Below are positions 1-12,500 of a stretch of 64,000 bases of DNA, piece after piece (positions within the stretch are counted from its first letter, which is position 1; every line of letters starts with the position of its first letter). The notes beneath the pieces are model-generated. The model was not told where the DNA came from and ran no database searches. It saw only the letters and a list, made by a program, of their open reading frames with translations. The stretch is from positions 124,001-188,000 of the forward strand of contig CP021220.1 of assembly GCA_003999685.1 (NCBI GenBank), given 5' to 3'. Position numbers and translations under genes: made by a program. Source of the DNA: Taiwanofungus camphoratus. Lineage: Eukaryota; Basidiomycota; Agaricomycetes; Polyporales; Taiwanofungaceae.

Positions 1-600
1 TCACCGACACCACTCCCATCACAAACTCGGCTGAACTTGTCGCTTGGAGACCGGAACAGGAACAACGGGTGATTACGAACTCAATCGTAAATGGAATTGT
101 CATTCGCCCTTCCCTCCTCTATGGCCGTTCAGCGTCGATCCTTGCACCGCTGTTCAAAAGCGCATATGAAGGCAAAGTAGCGTGGTACGGTACCCCGGGT
201 GGGCGGTATGCACTGATCCACTGCGATGATCTCGCTGAGCTGTATCTGCTCGCGGCCGAGAAGTCTTCCATCGTGGGCGGCAAGATCTTCGATGCTGCCA
301 ATGACTTCACGGAGAGTGTGGACGACTTGTTACAGAAGCTGGTAGAAGTATCAAAAGCTAAGGGACCGTACGAGTATATCAAGCCAAGTAACCGTAAGTT
401 CCCACAATCGTTTATTTGAATCTCGTCTTACTGGAGCTCATCTTTCCTCTTCTGTAGTGTTCGAAGCTGCAATCTCCTCAACAAGCCTCCTTAGACCCTA
501 CCTTGCACGCGCCCTGCTTGGGTGGCGGCCGCGTAAGGCAGGCTTGGTCGAACACCTCGAAATCTATTATGCGGCGTGGAAAGCCAGTGAAGGCTTGTGA
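1..600 (+). CDS. NAD(P)-dependent epimerase/dehydratase-like (SDR) protein, 3' part
   Basis: The C-terminal part of an extended short-chain dehydrogenase/epimerase-like protein; the gene begins left of the window. The frame is open from base 3 and runs through VIRPSLLYGR, YALIHCDDLAELY and GGKIFDAAN, which are typical of the substrate side of NAD-dependent epimerase-like proteins. A 64-nt intron (394-457) joins YIKPSN to LFEAAISSTS, and the protein ends at the TGA at 598-600. The Gly-rich NAD motif and the YxxxK catalytic pair would lie upstream and are not visible, so activity and substrate cannot be judged. The stretch VAWYGTPGGRYALIHCDDLA fits fungal relatives of unknown substrate. Confidence 0.75.
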
Positions 601-1069
601 GCGTTGTACGTCAATTTCGTAGTGATGAGAATGCAGTAGACTAGATAGGACAGAGACAACGCTCGAACCTGATAGGCCATGTTGTCATTGCTGTTAGGGA
701 AAATGGAATACATCTCAAATTTCTATCCGCGAGTTTTCATATTTATTAGTTGATGTATGAAGATGGGATTCACCGAAATCGATGAAAGTTATCCCTTCCG
801 CAATGGTGCCATGCGAAACACTTGCTACTGGCACTTATGTGCTTTATTTTAAGGCACTGGCACTATCTGCCGTATAACTATGCATTACTTACGCGCGGCA
901 ACTCGAGATGTATCGCGACTCATCATCTATACGTATACGTTACATCCTGAACAAGGTCCGCCACGGATCGTTCCCGAAACGACGAGATTGTCCTCTATAA
1001 GAACCTACGCACGCTGTCGGATGGTGTATAGAGCATGAGTCTCTTACTTCCAGCCCTACTGCACATACC
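601..1069. other. intergenic region with probable promoter
   Basis: No convincing reading frame. A TATA-like CTATAAG lies at about 995-1001, some 70 nt before the ATG at 1070, and is a plausible core promoter for the next gene. Confidence 0.4.
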
Positions 1070-2229
1070 ATGAACTCGTACACGCGAAGGCCTGGAAGCC
1101 ATTATTACACACTGGCATCGGTGAGCTCGAGGGAAGGACCGGGTCAGTTCATTCCAGGCTCTGCTGTCCAGGCAAGCTCTGAGCTTGAGGACGATGCGGG
1201 AAAGAGCCAGGATATGGATAGACGAGAGACTCAGTCAATTCAGCTCTACCCAGGGTTAGGGCGCATATTCGTACGTCATTCATTCAAGATTCATCCTATC
1301 AATGCGCCGCGTTCTCACCAACTATCGGCTCAGCATGAAGACGACAAGCATATCTGGCTCCCACTTTTTGGGTGGGGAGGATTCATCTTAGCAGGGAGCC
1401 TTTGCAGTCGGTTCACGGGAATCCGCCTTCGCAGCATAGCCAAGTTTTCTGCTGTCCTGGGCCCTTCGACCTTCCTCTCCTGCAGATTACATAGAACAGT
1501 GGAGAACGTTAATCATGATCCAGCTCTGGCAGTGATATGGACAGTCGCGCTGGCATTCCAAGAAGTAGACAGGAGTGCCTTTCTCGAGGCCTGGTCTCCA
1601 AGTCCAAATGTCCACTCCCATTTTGACATGGCTAGCCCAAGGTTTTCGGAAGGTAAGTAATGTTATGGGCAAGAAAGCAATTAATTCATTCGTAGGTGCG
1701 TGCTTATGATGTCGCAGATATGAGGTTCACCCAATGGCTTTGGAAGCAAGTCAAATGGCGTACTGATCATACTTGGTCGAGCTCTGCCACTCGGGCGAGT
1801 ATAAGGGCAATGTTACAACACGATCTGGAGACAAGCAATCTGTCTCCGCATGACATAGACGTTTGTGTGACATATCTGGCGAACTCGATCGACAGTCCAC
1901 GATGGTTTGTGAGTGTCACTTGCACCTGTGTGCTATAATTGCTCTCTGATCCTGTTATGATTCTTCCGATGCATGTGCAGCACGTTGCCCAAGGTTCCAT
2001 CGTAACTGGTCTGGCTGCGTTGTCCTTGAAATACTTTGTAAGGCCGACACCGTGGCGCACACGTCTGCTGAGCTTCACAACTGTATCCAGCTGGGGGATC
2101 TGGATGATCACAGATTGCTTACGGGGCTATCAGCACATGGCGTATCCAGAAAGAATCCAAGATAAGCACGGGGTGGTCATGGCACTCGGCCGCAAGTTTC
2201 AGACAATGACTTCACTGACCTCCAGGTGA
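1070..2229 (+). CDS. hypothetical protein, three exons
   Basis: I do not recognise this family. Three exons join in frame: 1070-1652, 1718-1908 and 1981-2229, with introns of 65 and 72 nt, giving about 340 residues. The first acceptor was set at 1717 rather than 1695 because only the former keeps the frame (SPRFSE joined to MRFTQWLW). The N-terminal 70 residues are polar and probably disordered. Hydrophobic stretches follow (LPLFGWGGFILAGSLC, and LAALSLKY near the third exon), but none is a clear membrane span. The TGA at 2227-2229 overlaps a possible donor, so further 3' exons, for example around 2326-2544, cannot be excluded. A TATA-like element 70 nt upstream supports the start. Confidence 0.45.
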
Positions 2230-2599
2230 CTGCTGCTGGGGAGACGATGTCCAGCTGGCGAGATGTTGCAACCGGTCGTTGTCACTGTTCTGAACTTGAT
2301 GATGTATTCTAGCCGGGAATAGGATTTGAACTCGGGCACCTTCGTGACTCCACTCGCAGCAGATGGCGGTATGTCATGGTGTAGTGTGTACAAGAGCAAT
2401 ATGATTACCTTGACAATAGGCACTTATATCCTACTATTATTTGCGCAGATATATACATGCACTGAGGTCCCTCTGGCGCTCCTCATTTCCTTCCCGCTTA
2501 TCTCGATGGAACTCTGGATTCGTATAGTACAACAGGTTGCATAAGATACATGGAAATGTGTCAGTATCATGAGGATGCAGGAGGTCTAAGTAGTAAGTA
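2230..2599. other. short uncharacterised gap
   Basis: It holds an open frame at 2326-2544 with a hydrophobic segment (TIGTYILLLFA) that could be a 3' exon of the preceding gene, but no family match supports it. Confidence 0.25.
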
Positions 2600-2743
2600 C
2601 TATGCCTACTGGTGGAGTCGGTACCCGACTCAGTCGGCAATTGCTTCTGATTGGTCAAAAGCTTTCGCAAATACCGAAAACTTTATTGGTCGAGACCTTA
2701 AGTGCCGACTGAGGGAGTGCGCCGACTCTACCAGTAGGCATAG
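2600..2743. mobile_element. 144-bp MITE-like element with inverted terminal repeats
   Basis: The left end, CTATGCCTACTGGTGGAGTC, is mirrored at the right end as the reverse complement with one mismatch (CTATGCCTACTGGTAGAGTC). The similarity continues imperfectly inward for about 44 nt, down to CAGTCGGCA. A TA dinucleotide flanks both ends (2598-2599 and 2744-2745), the target duplication expected of Tc1/mariner-type elements. There is no coding capacity. It lies between the hypothetical gene and the 3' end of the carotenoid oxygenase gene. Confidence 0.75.
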
Positions 2744-2814
2744 TACTGTACTGTACACAACCTGGCAAACCAGCCAATCGTCGAAGCTGACACAGCATCG
2801 ATACGAAAGCAAGA

Positions 2815-4663
2815 TCACAACGAAGGCACAGGGACAAACGTGCCATGAAAACTGAAAGGAAAATGACTGTCCATCTCCGCCCTCGCTTCCTCCTTCATCT
2901 CCTTTGCGTCGAGTATAACCAGCATGCTCTTTTGCTTCTCGGCGTCCAGAACGACGCTGAGCAACACGCCGTCATCCTCCGCATCCTCAACTGGTGTCTC
3001 TGAACTGGAACGGGGACGGGGAACAAAAATAGGCTCTCCGGGCGTATAGCCAGGAGCTCCCCAGGTCTTAGGCTTAGCTTCGGGATTGGACAAATCAAGT
3101 TTGATCAGCCCGTCAGCGAACGTAGCCGTCTTGGTATCGGATTTATTGATCCCGTAGCTGAACAGACGGTCAGCGAATTCCGAGAACCTGTTGAACGAAG
3201 GACAGCCTACGCAAAGCGGTACGGCTTGTGGTAACGACCCGGATGCACAGTGGGAAGCTCGATCGAATACGTTTCTGGTATGGTGTACATCACTTTTGCC
3301 TGTCGAGTTGTTCCGTGACCTCCGCGGACGTCTTCCAGCACGAAGCGCCGGGCACAGCCCGCTTTCATGTGGTGGTGATCGTCGAGATTCCGCAGATTGT
3401 CGAGGTAGAACAAGTCGATGACTGAGTGATCGTCATAGACTGAGAGATCGAGGACGATGTCATCCGTCCCGGAATCATATGAATTGATCTGGTGAAAGGC
3501 GAAGAACGGCGGGGTCTGCAAGGAAAAGAGAATGTCGGTCATACTCGATTCAGACTGTTAAGCACGCCAGTGTTCACCTCGTACTTAGCCACTACGCCGC
3601 CATTGTGCCGATCAATGACATAAAACAATGCATTCCGCTTGGGATTCCACTTTTTATTTATAGAGCCTGCGATATTGCGATTGAAGACAATGCTCGCTCC
3701 AGAGCTGACCGTAAGTGGGTCAAATGACTTCTTATAACGAGGGACAAACTCGGCTCACTAGGTGAAGTCAGCTTGCCATACACATAACACAACATACTTC
3801 TGCGTCATCGCGAAGGAATGAAGATAGGCAGCTGGAGCATCCACGATTTCAGCTAGGACATCCACAGCGTGGTCCGTCCTGTCCGGTTCTGGACCATCCT
3901 TCTCCCCAGGTTTGATCCTAAACACTTTGTAAACTGGGCGCCTGCCGAGCTTCAGGGAAAAGTTGAAGAATTCGCCCGTTGTGTTGTCTCGACAGGAGTG
4001 TGCAGCACTAATTTGCCCGTCGAGGACGCGGTCGAACTCAGCGTACGTGGTAGCACGAATGGGCTGTAGGGTGTCAGGATTGAGAATCTGGAGAATGTTG
4101 TTGTCACTCTTTGCCACTAGATTACGAAGGGAAGATGAAGAGTGATGCGACGGGATACCATCCATATTGGTAGACAAAGTGACTGAGATGTTCTGGTCGT
4201 CTGGGGCACCTTGAGAAGGCGAGGGAAGCTGAGGCCTGAAGACGGTAAAGAATTTGGAGAAGATGGTCTCGCATGGATCCTGCGTCCCAAAGGTAAATCC
4301 TGGCACGGTACCAGATTGAGCAATACGAGTGTGGAGGCCCATAGCCGAGGAATGACTGCGATATAAGACCGAGCCATCTGGCATGATTTGGAACCGGTGG
4401 TTCATTCCAAGGCCGTCGAACCAATGTGCGATGTTAACCGCGGGCTTGGCTGGTGACGCCGATGGTACCCTGAATGTTCCAGGGCCTGTTCGATACAGTG
4501 AGCCAGTTAGCCATGTAGGGATCTGGCCTTGAACTCGAAGTGGGACGGGTTCTCGCTGTTCAATGGCGTTCTCAAACCCGATAGCGTAGCCTATATTAGC
4601 AGGGGCAGAAGGAGTTGGAGAGGGGGCGAGGACGGCCATCATGCGACGATACAACACAGACAT
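2815..4663 (-). CDS. carotenoid cleavage oxygenase (RPE65/CCO family)
   Basis: A non-haem Fe(II) oxygenase of the family that cuts conjugated double bonds of carotenoids and related polyenes. Four exons (3759-4663, 3578-3704, 3211-3515, 2815-3157) join in frame into about 559 residues, the usual family length. The four iron-binding histidines are present: about H222 (SAAHSCRD), H282 (AYLHSFAMT), H352 (FFAFHQINSY) and H550 (FSFHGTF). Other family blocks seen are GSLYRTGPG near the N terminus, HWFDGLGMNHRF and YGINKSDT. No signal peptide is visible. It is transcribed away from the P450 gene across a 1-kb gap and sits at the edge of the polyketide cluster, so a role on the polyene product is possible; that is inference. 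A second in-frame ATG lies 21 nt downstream. Confidence 0.9.
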
Positions 4664-5692
4664 TGGCTTCGCAGTGCGATGCGGGTTCGTAGGTGTTGCT
4701 CTTCAGACAGGCGCCAGCAACGTCTGGCGTCTGTTCGCCGAAACGGCCTGGGGAGGGCAGGTGTTGCAGCAGGTGACATCCCGGGAAGAGCTCCCAGGCA
4801 TGTCCGTCTCTTGTTCGCATGGCACAGGTGGGATGTGTCTTCCCAGATGAGAGCCGGATTGTCGAACTTCAGCATAGCCAAACCGCCGTAGTTCGCATCG
4901 TGAAAACGCAGGGCACGTGTTTTCTGCAACGAAGCACTGAAGCATTTCGTATGTCACGGTACTATGCACACCCCTCGAATCGCTTCTCCAGTATCTATTT
5001 TTTTACTTTTATCATCAGGTCTATCTATCATATCAAGGTTCAGAATCTAGCACACTTCGATGCCTCTGGCATGTTACTGTGTGTACTTACTAGCGCGCCA
5101 TGCGTAAAAAGGAGAATTCATTTCGGTCGCGAGGAAGATCATGGGACAAAGTCAAGGGCAGTACCCTAAGGCAGTTCACAAATACCACGCAAAGTGGAGT
5201 TTCTCCCCAAAAGGCCTCTGTCAACGATCGACCATCGACTCTTCCGTATTGATGGGATATCCTTTTGGCATTCCATCATTTTGACTCTACGGCGTCGTCT
5301 ATCCTGTGGTGACATATCAGACAGTGGATATATCCCACTCCTCGGGACATGCACTAGCAGCCGACGTGTCCAGGGTTTCCTTCTTATCGCAACCTTCCGC
5401 AAGACAATAAGAATCCGTCATCACTATTCGGAAGCTGTGTGCATTGCCCAATCGGCGGTCTGTTTGGTTCCATTTCTCCTCGTCTTTACGACAGCTCACG
5501 CCAACATAGTACGGGAGGATTTTTTTGACATTTTTTCGATTGGGGTATTACTTTCATTCTCGATATGGGCGATGTGCGAGATTTAGTCAGTAAACCTATT
5601 CTGCCCTTCCATCTCTATAATAGTCAGAACTCTCCAGTGCGAATACGGTCTGTGTCTAACGTGTAGGCCGGCTGGTTTGCTCTTTCATTACA
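4664..5692. other. divergent intergenic region between carotenoid oxygenase and P450 genes
   Basis: About 1 kb between two divergently transcribed cluster genes, so it should hold both promoters. Open frames here (for example 5194-5586 on the + strand) have no recognisable motif and are probably chance. Confidence 0.4.
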
Positions 5693-7799
5693 ATGGTTGT
5701 CCTTCTGCGAGCAGATGTTGTTGCCATCCTCACGATTTTCGTGGGGGGCTATATTGTTAGGCAAATTGCTCTGTTACGCAGAAGATCAGCGTTCGCTCGT
5801 GGTCCGCGTCGCTGGCCAATCCTCGGTAACGCCTTGGAAATGCCGCGGACATACGCATGGCTGACTTATTCACACTGGGCAAAGATATATGGTATGTTTT
5901 GGTACAGTGACCATTTCAACCTGATGTTACAGTATACTTCGATCGTAGGTGAAATCGTCCAGCTCGATGTCTTTGGTCAACCAATCGTCATCCTCAATTC
6001 GACGAAAGTCGCAAAGGATCTGCTGGATAAACGCTCCTTGATTTACTCTAACAGGCCCCGCATGGTGATGCTCCCGCATACTTAGGGTTCTGACGTACTC
6101 ACCATCTATACGGGCATACAGGTAATGGCAGGCGAATTGTGAGCGTCATTGTTCATATCAACATTGAACACGCTGACACAGATTCGTATCCGAGTAGGGC
6201 AGGTTATGGCGAGGTCTTCGTCGCGCAGCCCTATGGTGACAAGTGGCGCAAGCAACGCAAGCTAGTTAGCCAGCACTTTGGCCAAGCCATTATATCCCAA
6301 TATTCCCAGGTACAAGAGATGGAAACTCGAAAACTGATATACAGTCTTGTGCAAGATCCAAGCTCACTAGTGCATCAAGCTAGGCTGTGAGTCCTCGACA
6401 CATGATCGGGGACGATGTGCGTACTGATGCCTCCCCATAGGAGGATAGGGAACATTATTTTGCGCCTGACTTACGGATACTATGCATCATCCGAATCTGA
6501 TCCTAATCTCATGAAAGCGTTCCGTGCACAGGAGAATTTCGAGAAAGCTATTACTCCTGGCGCCTGGCTTGTCGATGTCATCCCTCAACGTAAGGAAATA
6601 TGGTCTTGATATCTTTGATTGACCACCCAGCATGTATTCAGTCAAGTACATGCCGATCTGGATGCCTGGTTCTGGATTTATCCGGATGGCTGCAAAGTGG
6701 CGACAATTACTCTGGGATGCATCTTGGAGCGCGTATTTGTTCGCTAAAGACGGCATCGTATGTCTCGATCTCCGTAAATACTGCTTATCCATGCGTTGAC
6801 GAGCTGGTGTTCCACAGGAGTCGGGTACGGCTCTCATGCCCAGTTTGTGTGCAACAGCTCTTTTAGAGATGGATGGGAAAATAACCAAGGACGCGGAGGA
6901 GACCCTGGTTTGGGCTGCATCCACTGTAATAGGAGCAGGGCTAGACTCGGTGAGGCCTATCCTGCTGCGACATGAGCCGCCGTTTTGAACGCTCTCGCAT
7001 TTTTCAGAATTTGTCGACCACGTTGACGTTCTTCCTCGCCATGGTTCTGCATCCAGACATTCAGGCGAAAGCAAGGGCAGAAATAGATGCTGTCGTAGGC
7101 CAAGACAGGCTGCCTACCATTGCCGACAAAGCGTCCTTGCCTTACGTCCGGAGCCTAATAACAGAAGTCTTCCGATGGCATCCCGCTGTACCTCTAGGTA
7201 ACTCTTGAACAACGTCAAGTGGGATGGTTGGTAGCTAAATGTTAACAGGCATTCCACACGCGTTGAGCAAGGAGGACGTTTACGAGGGTATCTATCTGCC
7301 GAAAGGTTCCTTGATGATACCGAATGTTTGGTCAGCATCTGCTTCCATACTTCACTCTTGCTACGGAACTTCTTATAGGCTCCTGCAGGCACATGCTACA
7401 TGACCCAGAGGTCTATCCAAATCCCATGGCTTTCGACCCTGATCGATACCAGAAGCTTGATTCCGAGATGCAGAAAGTGACTGATCTAGCATTCGGATTT
7501 GGCAGACGCGCTTGCCCTGGGCTTCACCTCGCTGAGGCCACCGTCTTTTCTATTGTTGCGACAGTACTCGCCACCTGTGAGATCCTGCCTGAGGTCGATA
7601 CAAACGGGAAGGACATTATCCCGGAAATCGCTTACACGTCTGGAACGATCACGTAAGTCGTCATCGCGCTGCTCGTAGTTCCTGTTGTTGAATTTCGGTG
7701 CGGGCTGCTAGATTCCCGAAGCCATTCAAGTACAACTTGAAATGCCGTTCGGCCCAAGCGATGTCAATGCTCTCTCAAGCTGTGGCCGCCTCCGCTTGA
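5693..7799 (+). CDS. cytochrome P450 monooxygenase (microsomal, CYP64-like)
   Basis: A haem monooxygenase, probably ER-anchored by the N-terminal span VVAILTIFVGGYIV followed by a basic, Pro-containing hinge (RGPRRWPILGN). Family marks are the I-helix region TVIGAGLDS..LSTT, the K-helix ExxR (LITEVFRWHP), the PERF-like FDPDRY and the haem-binding FGFGRRACPG with its Cys thiolate. The gene has about ten exons. One is a 17-nt micro-exon (6122-6138), needed to rebuild MAGEL between NRPRM and AGYGEVFVAQPYGDKW. The last intron precedes FPKPFKYNLKC and the TGA at 7797-7799. The sequence resembles the O-methylsterigmatocystin oxidoreductase-like P450s common in agaricomycetes. Its position between the oxygenase and the polyketide synthase points to tailoring of the polyketide. 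Confidence 0.92.
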
Positions 7800-9557
7800 T
7801 ATAATTTCACTCGCTATTCCAACACAGCTGTATTGTGCCTTGTCGCAAGCGAAAAGCGAAGCGGCATTGAGAAGCATTGGCTCATTCTATGATTCTAGTT
7901 TACTTGTATAGCGTTGAACCTTCTTACCAACTTTTTGTTTTCGCTGTCAACATTACCGCTCAAAATTCAGATAAGGGATGAATGAAGCTGTTGGACCGAT
8001 TAGAGGACAGGATGTCTGACAGTACTATTGGAGATATGGTGGCAGACAAGCCGTAACTCGATGGTCTTCGCACTTTTGTGATAGTTCAGCGAAAAACGTT
8101 TATATATAATTCACCTAGAATGGATCGTTTGCGTCGAGAGTGGCAAAACAGGATGACCATATTTGACCCAACTTTGGCTCTAGAGTCAAAAACCACTGGA
8201 AAACGCACTCGTGCCGTACATTAATGAAAGTTCGAGAGCGAGTACGTAAGTGTCAGGGGATCTGAGAATTTAGATGTCTCCAACTTATAAGGACCGTACT
8301 CGGGATCCAAGCAAGTGCGATCTAACGGAGCCGAGAAGAACAGGGGTGTAAAAAAAAGTCGGAATCGCCGGCCTTTCTCGTGTTGGAAGAGATTCCCGAA
8401 GTTAAATTGGCCTACCGGGCTCAGTGCAGCGGAATTACGTCCTGTGACGAACACAAAACACGAATGAGATATTATGACTTGCCGTCAATATTCCGCGCCA
8501 TTGCCGTGCTTGAACAAGCAGAAGAGAGTTGGAGACTCATAACCTTGCGCGTTCTACACCCTTATATGATGTCATATTGTACCTCTCAGTACTTACGCAC
8601 GCTCAGCATGAGAATAAGAAGCTCAGACGAATCCGCAAGCAAAGGATTGCATTATATACATACGCTACAACTCATCTCCAAATGGGAATATACTCCAAAC
8701 TGTTCCAGACAATCAAGGCAATTAAGTTAAATTTGAGTTTTGCTGATGTTCATAATCAAAGCTCCGGTTGGATAACGGCCGCGGTTATTGAATTTAGTAG
8801 ATAAGTGTCTAGAGCAAATGTATCTCCGGCTGGTGAGTTCTCACGGTAGTCACTGCAATGGCCAGCCCTTGAAGCTTGAATGCCCTCACATCACTTCCAA
8901 CTGTCTTGAAGGCTATTGCGCGCTCACGAGCAGAAGTCATGGTTTCGCGCTGGTCGATCTATTTGATGTCACGCTGGCTTGTGTATTGATTTTCGCCTCG
9001 AAGAACGTTTTGGCATCATGTCAATGACAGTGGATTGGAACATGCAGTCAAACGGCTCAAGTACATAAATCTTTATGAATGTTTACTCACAAATCCGTTC
9101 GGCGTTCATGCTGAATCATCTTATGCAGTCGAACCGGCGCCCGCAACAGTTACAGCTACTGAATTTGTTCTAGTGCGTGATTTGGGCGCTACATGTACCG
9201 ACATTGTCATTATGGCACTCTGCTGAAGGTGAGGTGACCTTTGAAAATGGGGTTTCCATGATATCCCATTCTTTTGGCTCACTTGATTGCTGTCATTTCA
9301 CTGAGATGAGATTGCTCATGGATCTTTTCCGAGGAATACTGTCCTATCAGAGTCCCTGCACAGATTGTCAGTTCTGCCGTATATCATTCGGATAAGATGC
9401 CATCGCATGTAGAGACATTGGCTCTAACCGGGCTAGTCTTAACGTCATGTACCGAATAAGTGCCAAATTGCCGCAAGCTGAACTCGTGGAGATTGTGAAC
9501 GAGTTTGCGAATATAAGGAGTTCATGTAGACATGATTACATCCTGTCACCAAGAACA
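7800..9557. other. 1.76-kb region without a supported gene
   Basis: Separates the P450 from the polyketide synthase. Several frames of 60-116 codons exist on both strands but none carries a family motif or a convincing splice pattern. The 3' UTR of the P450 and the promoter of the synthase must lie here. Confidence 0.4.
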
Positions 9558-12500
9558 ATGCGCTCTTCTGTGAAACAAGCACCATCTTACACCAATCCCG
9601 ATCCCAAGGCGATAGCCATCGTCGGTATGTCCATGACGCGTCACTGTCCCACTTTAAACCCCAGCTACGTCGAGTCACAGCGTATTCTGAGCGTTTCAAT
9701 TAACAGGGATGTCAATCTCCGCGCCTGGAGGCGATGGCATCGACCACGGCCTGGACGTGGCTGAATTCTTTGAATTTCTTTCCCGTCGCGGTTCAGGGAT
9801 TACCAAGGTACCACTCGATAGGTGGAATGCTGAAGCATATTATGGAAATGGCCCAGGACAGATATGTACTGTATGTACACCGCTTGTTTCAGATTATTCT
9901 ATACTATATAGACTGATATTTGTACAAGACTAAAGGAGGGTTTATCCCAGATGTATTCAATCATGATGTTCTTGAGTTTGGGATCACACCCAACGAGGTA
10001 TGTGGTTCTTAATCACGCGGAGCCCCCCCTCAATGTTCAGCTATTCTGTCGCTTCGTTCAGGCTAGTCAGATGCATCCGACCCAAACGAGTGCTCTGCAC
10101 CAAGTTTTCAACGCACTCCAACGCTCAGGTATTGATTTTCGAGGCAGTTCAACCGGCGTATACGTTGGATGTGCCGGAGGCTCCCCTTCTTTTGAACTGG
10201 ATATGACCGAATGCCGTGAATACTATATGACAGGATCTTCGCTTAGCATCGTCGCCAACAGGGTCTCCTTCATATTTGACATGATGGGACCTTCTCTTCC
10301 CGTTGATACGGCATGTTCGTCCTCCCTGACAGCCATGCATTTAGCTTCTCAGGCAATTCGAAACGGTGAATGCGACCAGGCGGTCGTAGTTGGCGTGAAT
10401 TTAATCATAGGTCGGTCTGCATTTTGAGCGTCGCTACCATATTTGAGATTATGTGTTCCAGATGTCCTTCAATCGTCCAGTTTCTCTCAGTTGGGAGTGC
10501 TAAGTCCCGATGGCATATCTAAATCGTTTGATGATGGTGCAAACGGATATGCTCGCGGCGACATCAGTGAGTCTGAGGTTTCAAGAGGTCGTCTTACTTA
10601 TGATGATCTCTGTTCATGTAGTCTCTGCCGTTGTTATTAAGAGGCACGACCTGGCTGTCGCCGATGCCAATCACATCCATGCTGTCCTTGTCGGCACAGC
10701 CTTGACTTCCTGTGGATCCAGCATGGGTTCAATCACGACGCCGAGTGGTGAAGCTCAAAGTCTGGTTATCCGTAACGCCTACGCCGATGCCGGCTTGTTG
10801 CCTTTCCAGGCTGATTTTGCCGAGCTCCACGGAACTGGTACCGCAGTAGGCGATTCAATTGAGGCCAATGCTGCTGGCGCCGTGTTCAGCGAAGGACGCA
10901 ATGGGGACGAGATTCTCATTGGGTCAGTCAAGAGCAACATAGGACACGGTGAAATGGGGTCAGTGATGCAAACATTTGTTAACATTCACACAAGGCTGAC
11001 AGTCATTTTTGCAGTGCATATATGGCATCGTTGGTTAAAGTACGTTGTGTCTCATTCTGTCCATCTTCGATAATTGAATGTTTCGAAACATGTGGGCAAT
11101 TGCAGGCTGTGATGATGTTGGAGAACAATGTGATTCTTCCAAATGGTTATTTCCAGAAGCCTTCGTCCAAAATCCTGTTTGCTCAATACAATCTTCGCGT
11201 CCCTACTCTGGTGGAGAAGCTCATACCTAGGGACCCAAAGCTGGGTGCTATCATTTCAATCTCCAGCTTTGGTTTCGGGGGTAAGTTGCGAAGTTTCGTG
11301 ATGTTAAATTATGTACTGATTGGTTCCTGCAGGTTCTTGTGGTCATACTGTTCTTCGTGCGCATGAGCCGAGGCCTACGCTTCCTGATTACCGTAATGGC
11401 GCTGCGCAACAAGGACCTTATTTGTTTTCTGCAGGCGGTTGGTCTCCGCGGGCTGTAAAGTCTCTCGTCGAAGCATACCGAACCGAATGTGACGATGTAC
11501 CCTGTGGGGCGCTGTCCGAGCATCTGGGGTCCCGTGCCCGTCAAGCTCTTTTTAGGACCTTTGTAGTTGCTGACTCAATTGAAAATGCAAAATTTCCTGA
11601 CCCTGTCGTTGTTCCTAAGCGCCCACCTCCTTTACTTTTCTGCTTTTCCGGTCAGGGTCCGCAACATTGGGCGATGGGACGAGGTGAATCTAAAATGGAC
11701 ATTTGATTGAAGGGATCGTGCTAAGAGTCCGACTTGTTTAGATCTCACGGCTCGTTTTGACGTCTTCAAGCAAAGCATCCTTGCGTCAGATGCCATCCAC
11801 ACGCAGTATACCGGAGAATCGTTCGTTGAACAGACAGGGTTATTTGTTTCCGGACCTTGCAAGAACTCAGATTTGCAGGAGAGTTTCATATGGCCGGCCG
11901 AAATCATCTCTATCAGCATCACATTCTTTCAGATTGCACTCTTTGATTTGATGCTCGATCTTGGTTTGAAACCGACGGCTGTCGTGGGACACTCCATCGG
12001 AGAGACTGCGGTTTTGTACGCTTCGGGTGCCATGCCCAGAGAGGTACGAGAGGTTGAAACCTGTCGCTAAACTTGCAATGTTTAACTAACATGGGCATAC
12101 TTCTGCACTCCAGATGGTAATCAAGATCGCGATTGCTCGTGGACGTGCGCTTAAGCTCGTCGATTCTCGTGGGGGCACCATGGTTGCTATATCGGGCTGT
12201 GACTCTGCGACTGTTCGCGACCTTATTGAATCCTCCCTAATCATGTCGCAAACTGAAGTCAAAGCTGGAGATTCATTACATATTGCAACATACAATAGCG
12301 CAACGGACATTGGAGTCTCCGGTCCTGACTATCTTGTGGACCTATTGATTAACTTCATTGATCGATGGGTGGAAGGCGTCAAAGCAACCAAGCTTCGAGT
12401 CAATACTGCCGTTCATTCTCCATATGTCGAGCCATGTCAGTGGCAGTATCGTGAGGAGTTGAGCAAAATTTTCTCCGAGCACCCTGGTCCTCATACCCCT

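Noticed and set aside
2310-2345. tRNA-like B box on the minus strand (GAGTTCAAATCC)
   Set aside because: No matching A box at the right distance, no acceptor stem and no anticodon arm could be drawn. I found no complete tRNA in the window.
4639-4969. minus-strand frames just upstream of the carotenoid oxygenase start
   Set aside because: Three overlapping frames with mutually exclusive readings and no family signal; more likely leader or promoter sequence than a gene.
5194-5586. 130-codon plus frame upstream of the P450
   Set aside because: No motif, no splice partners, and it lies in the divergent promoter region.
8380-9395. several 60-116-codon frames between the P450 and the synthase
   Set aside because: They overlap in different frames and lack motifs or coherent introns; probably chance frames in a long 5' region.
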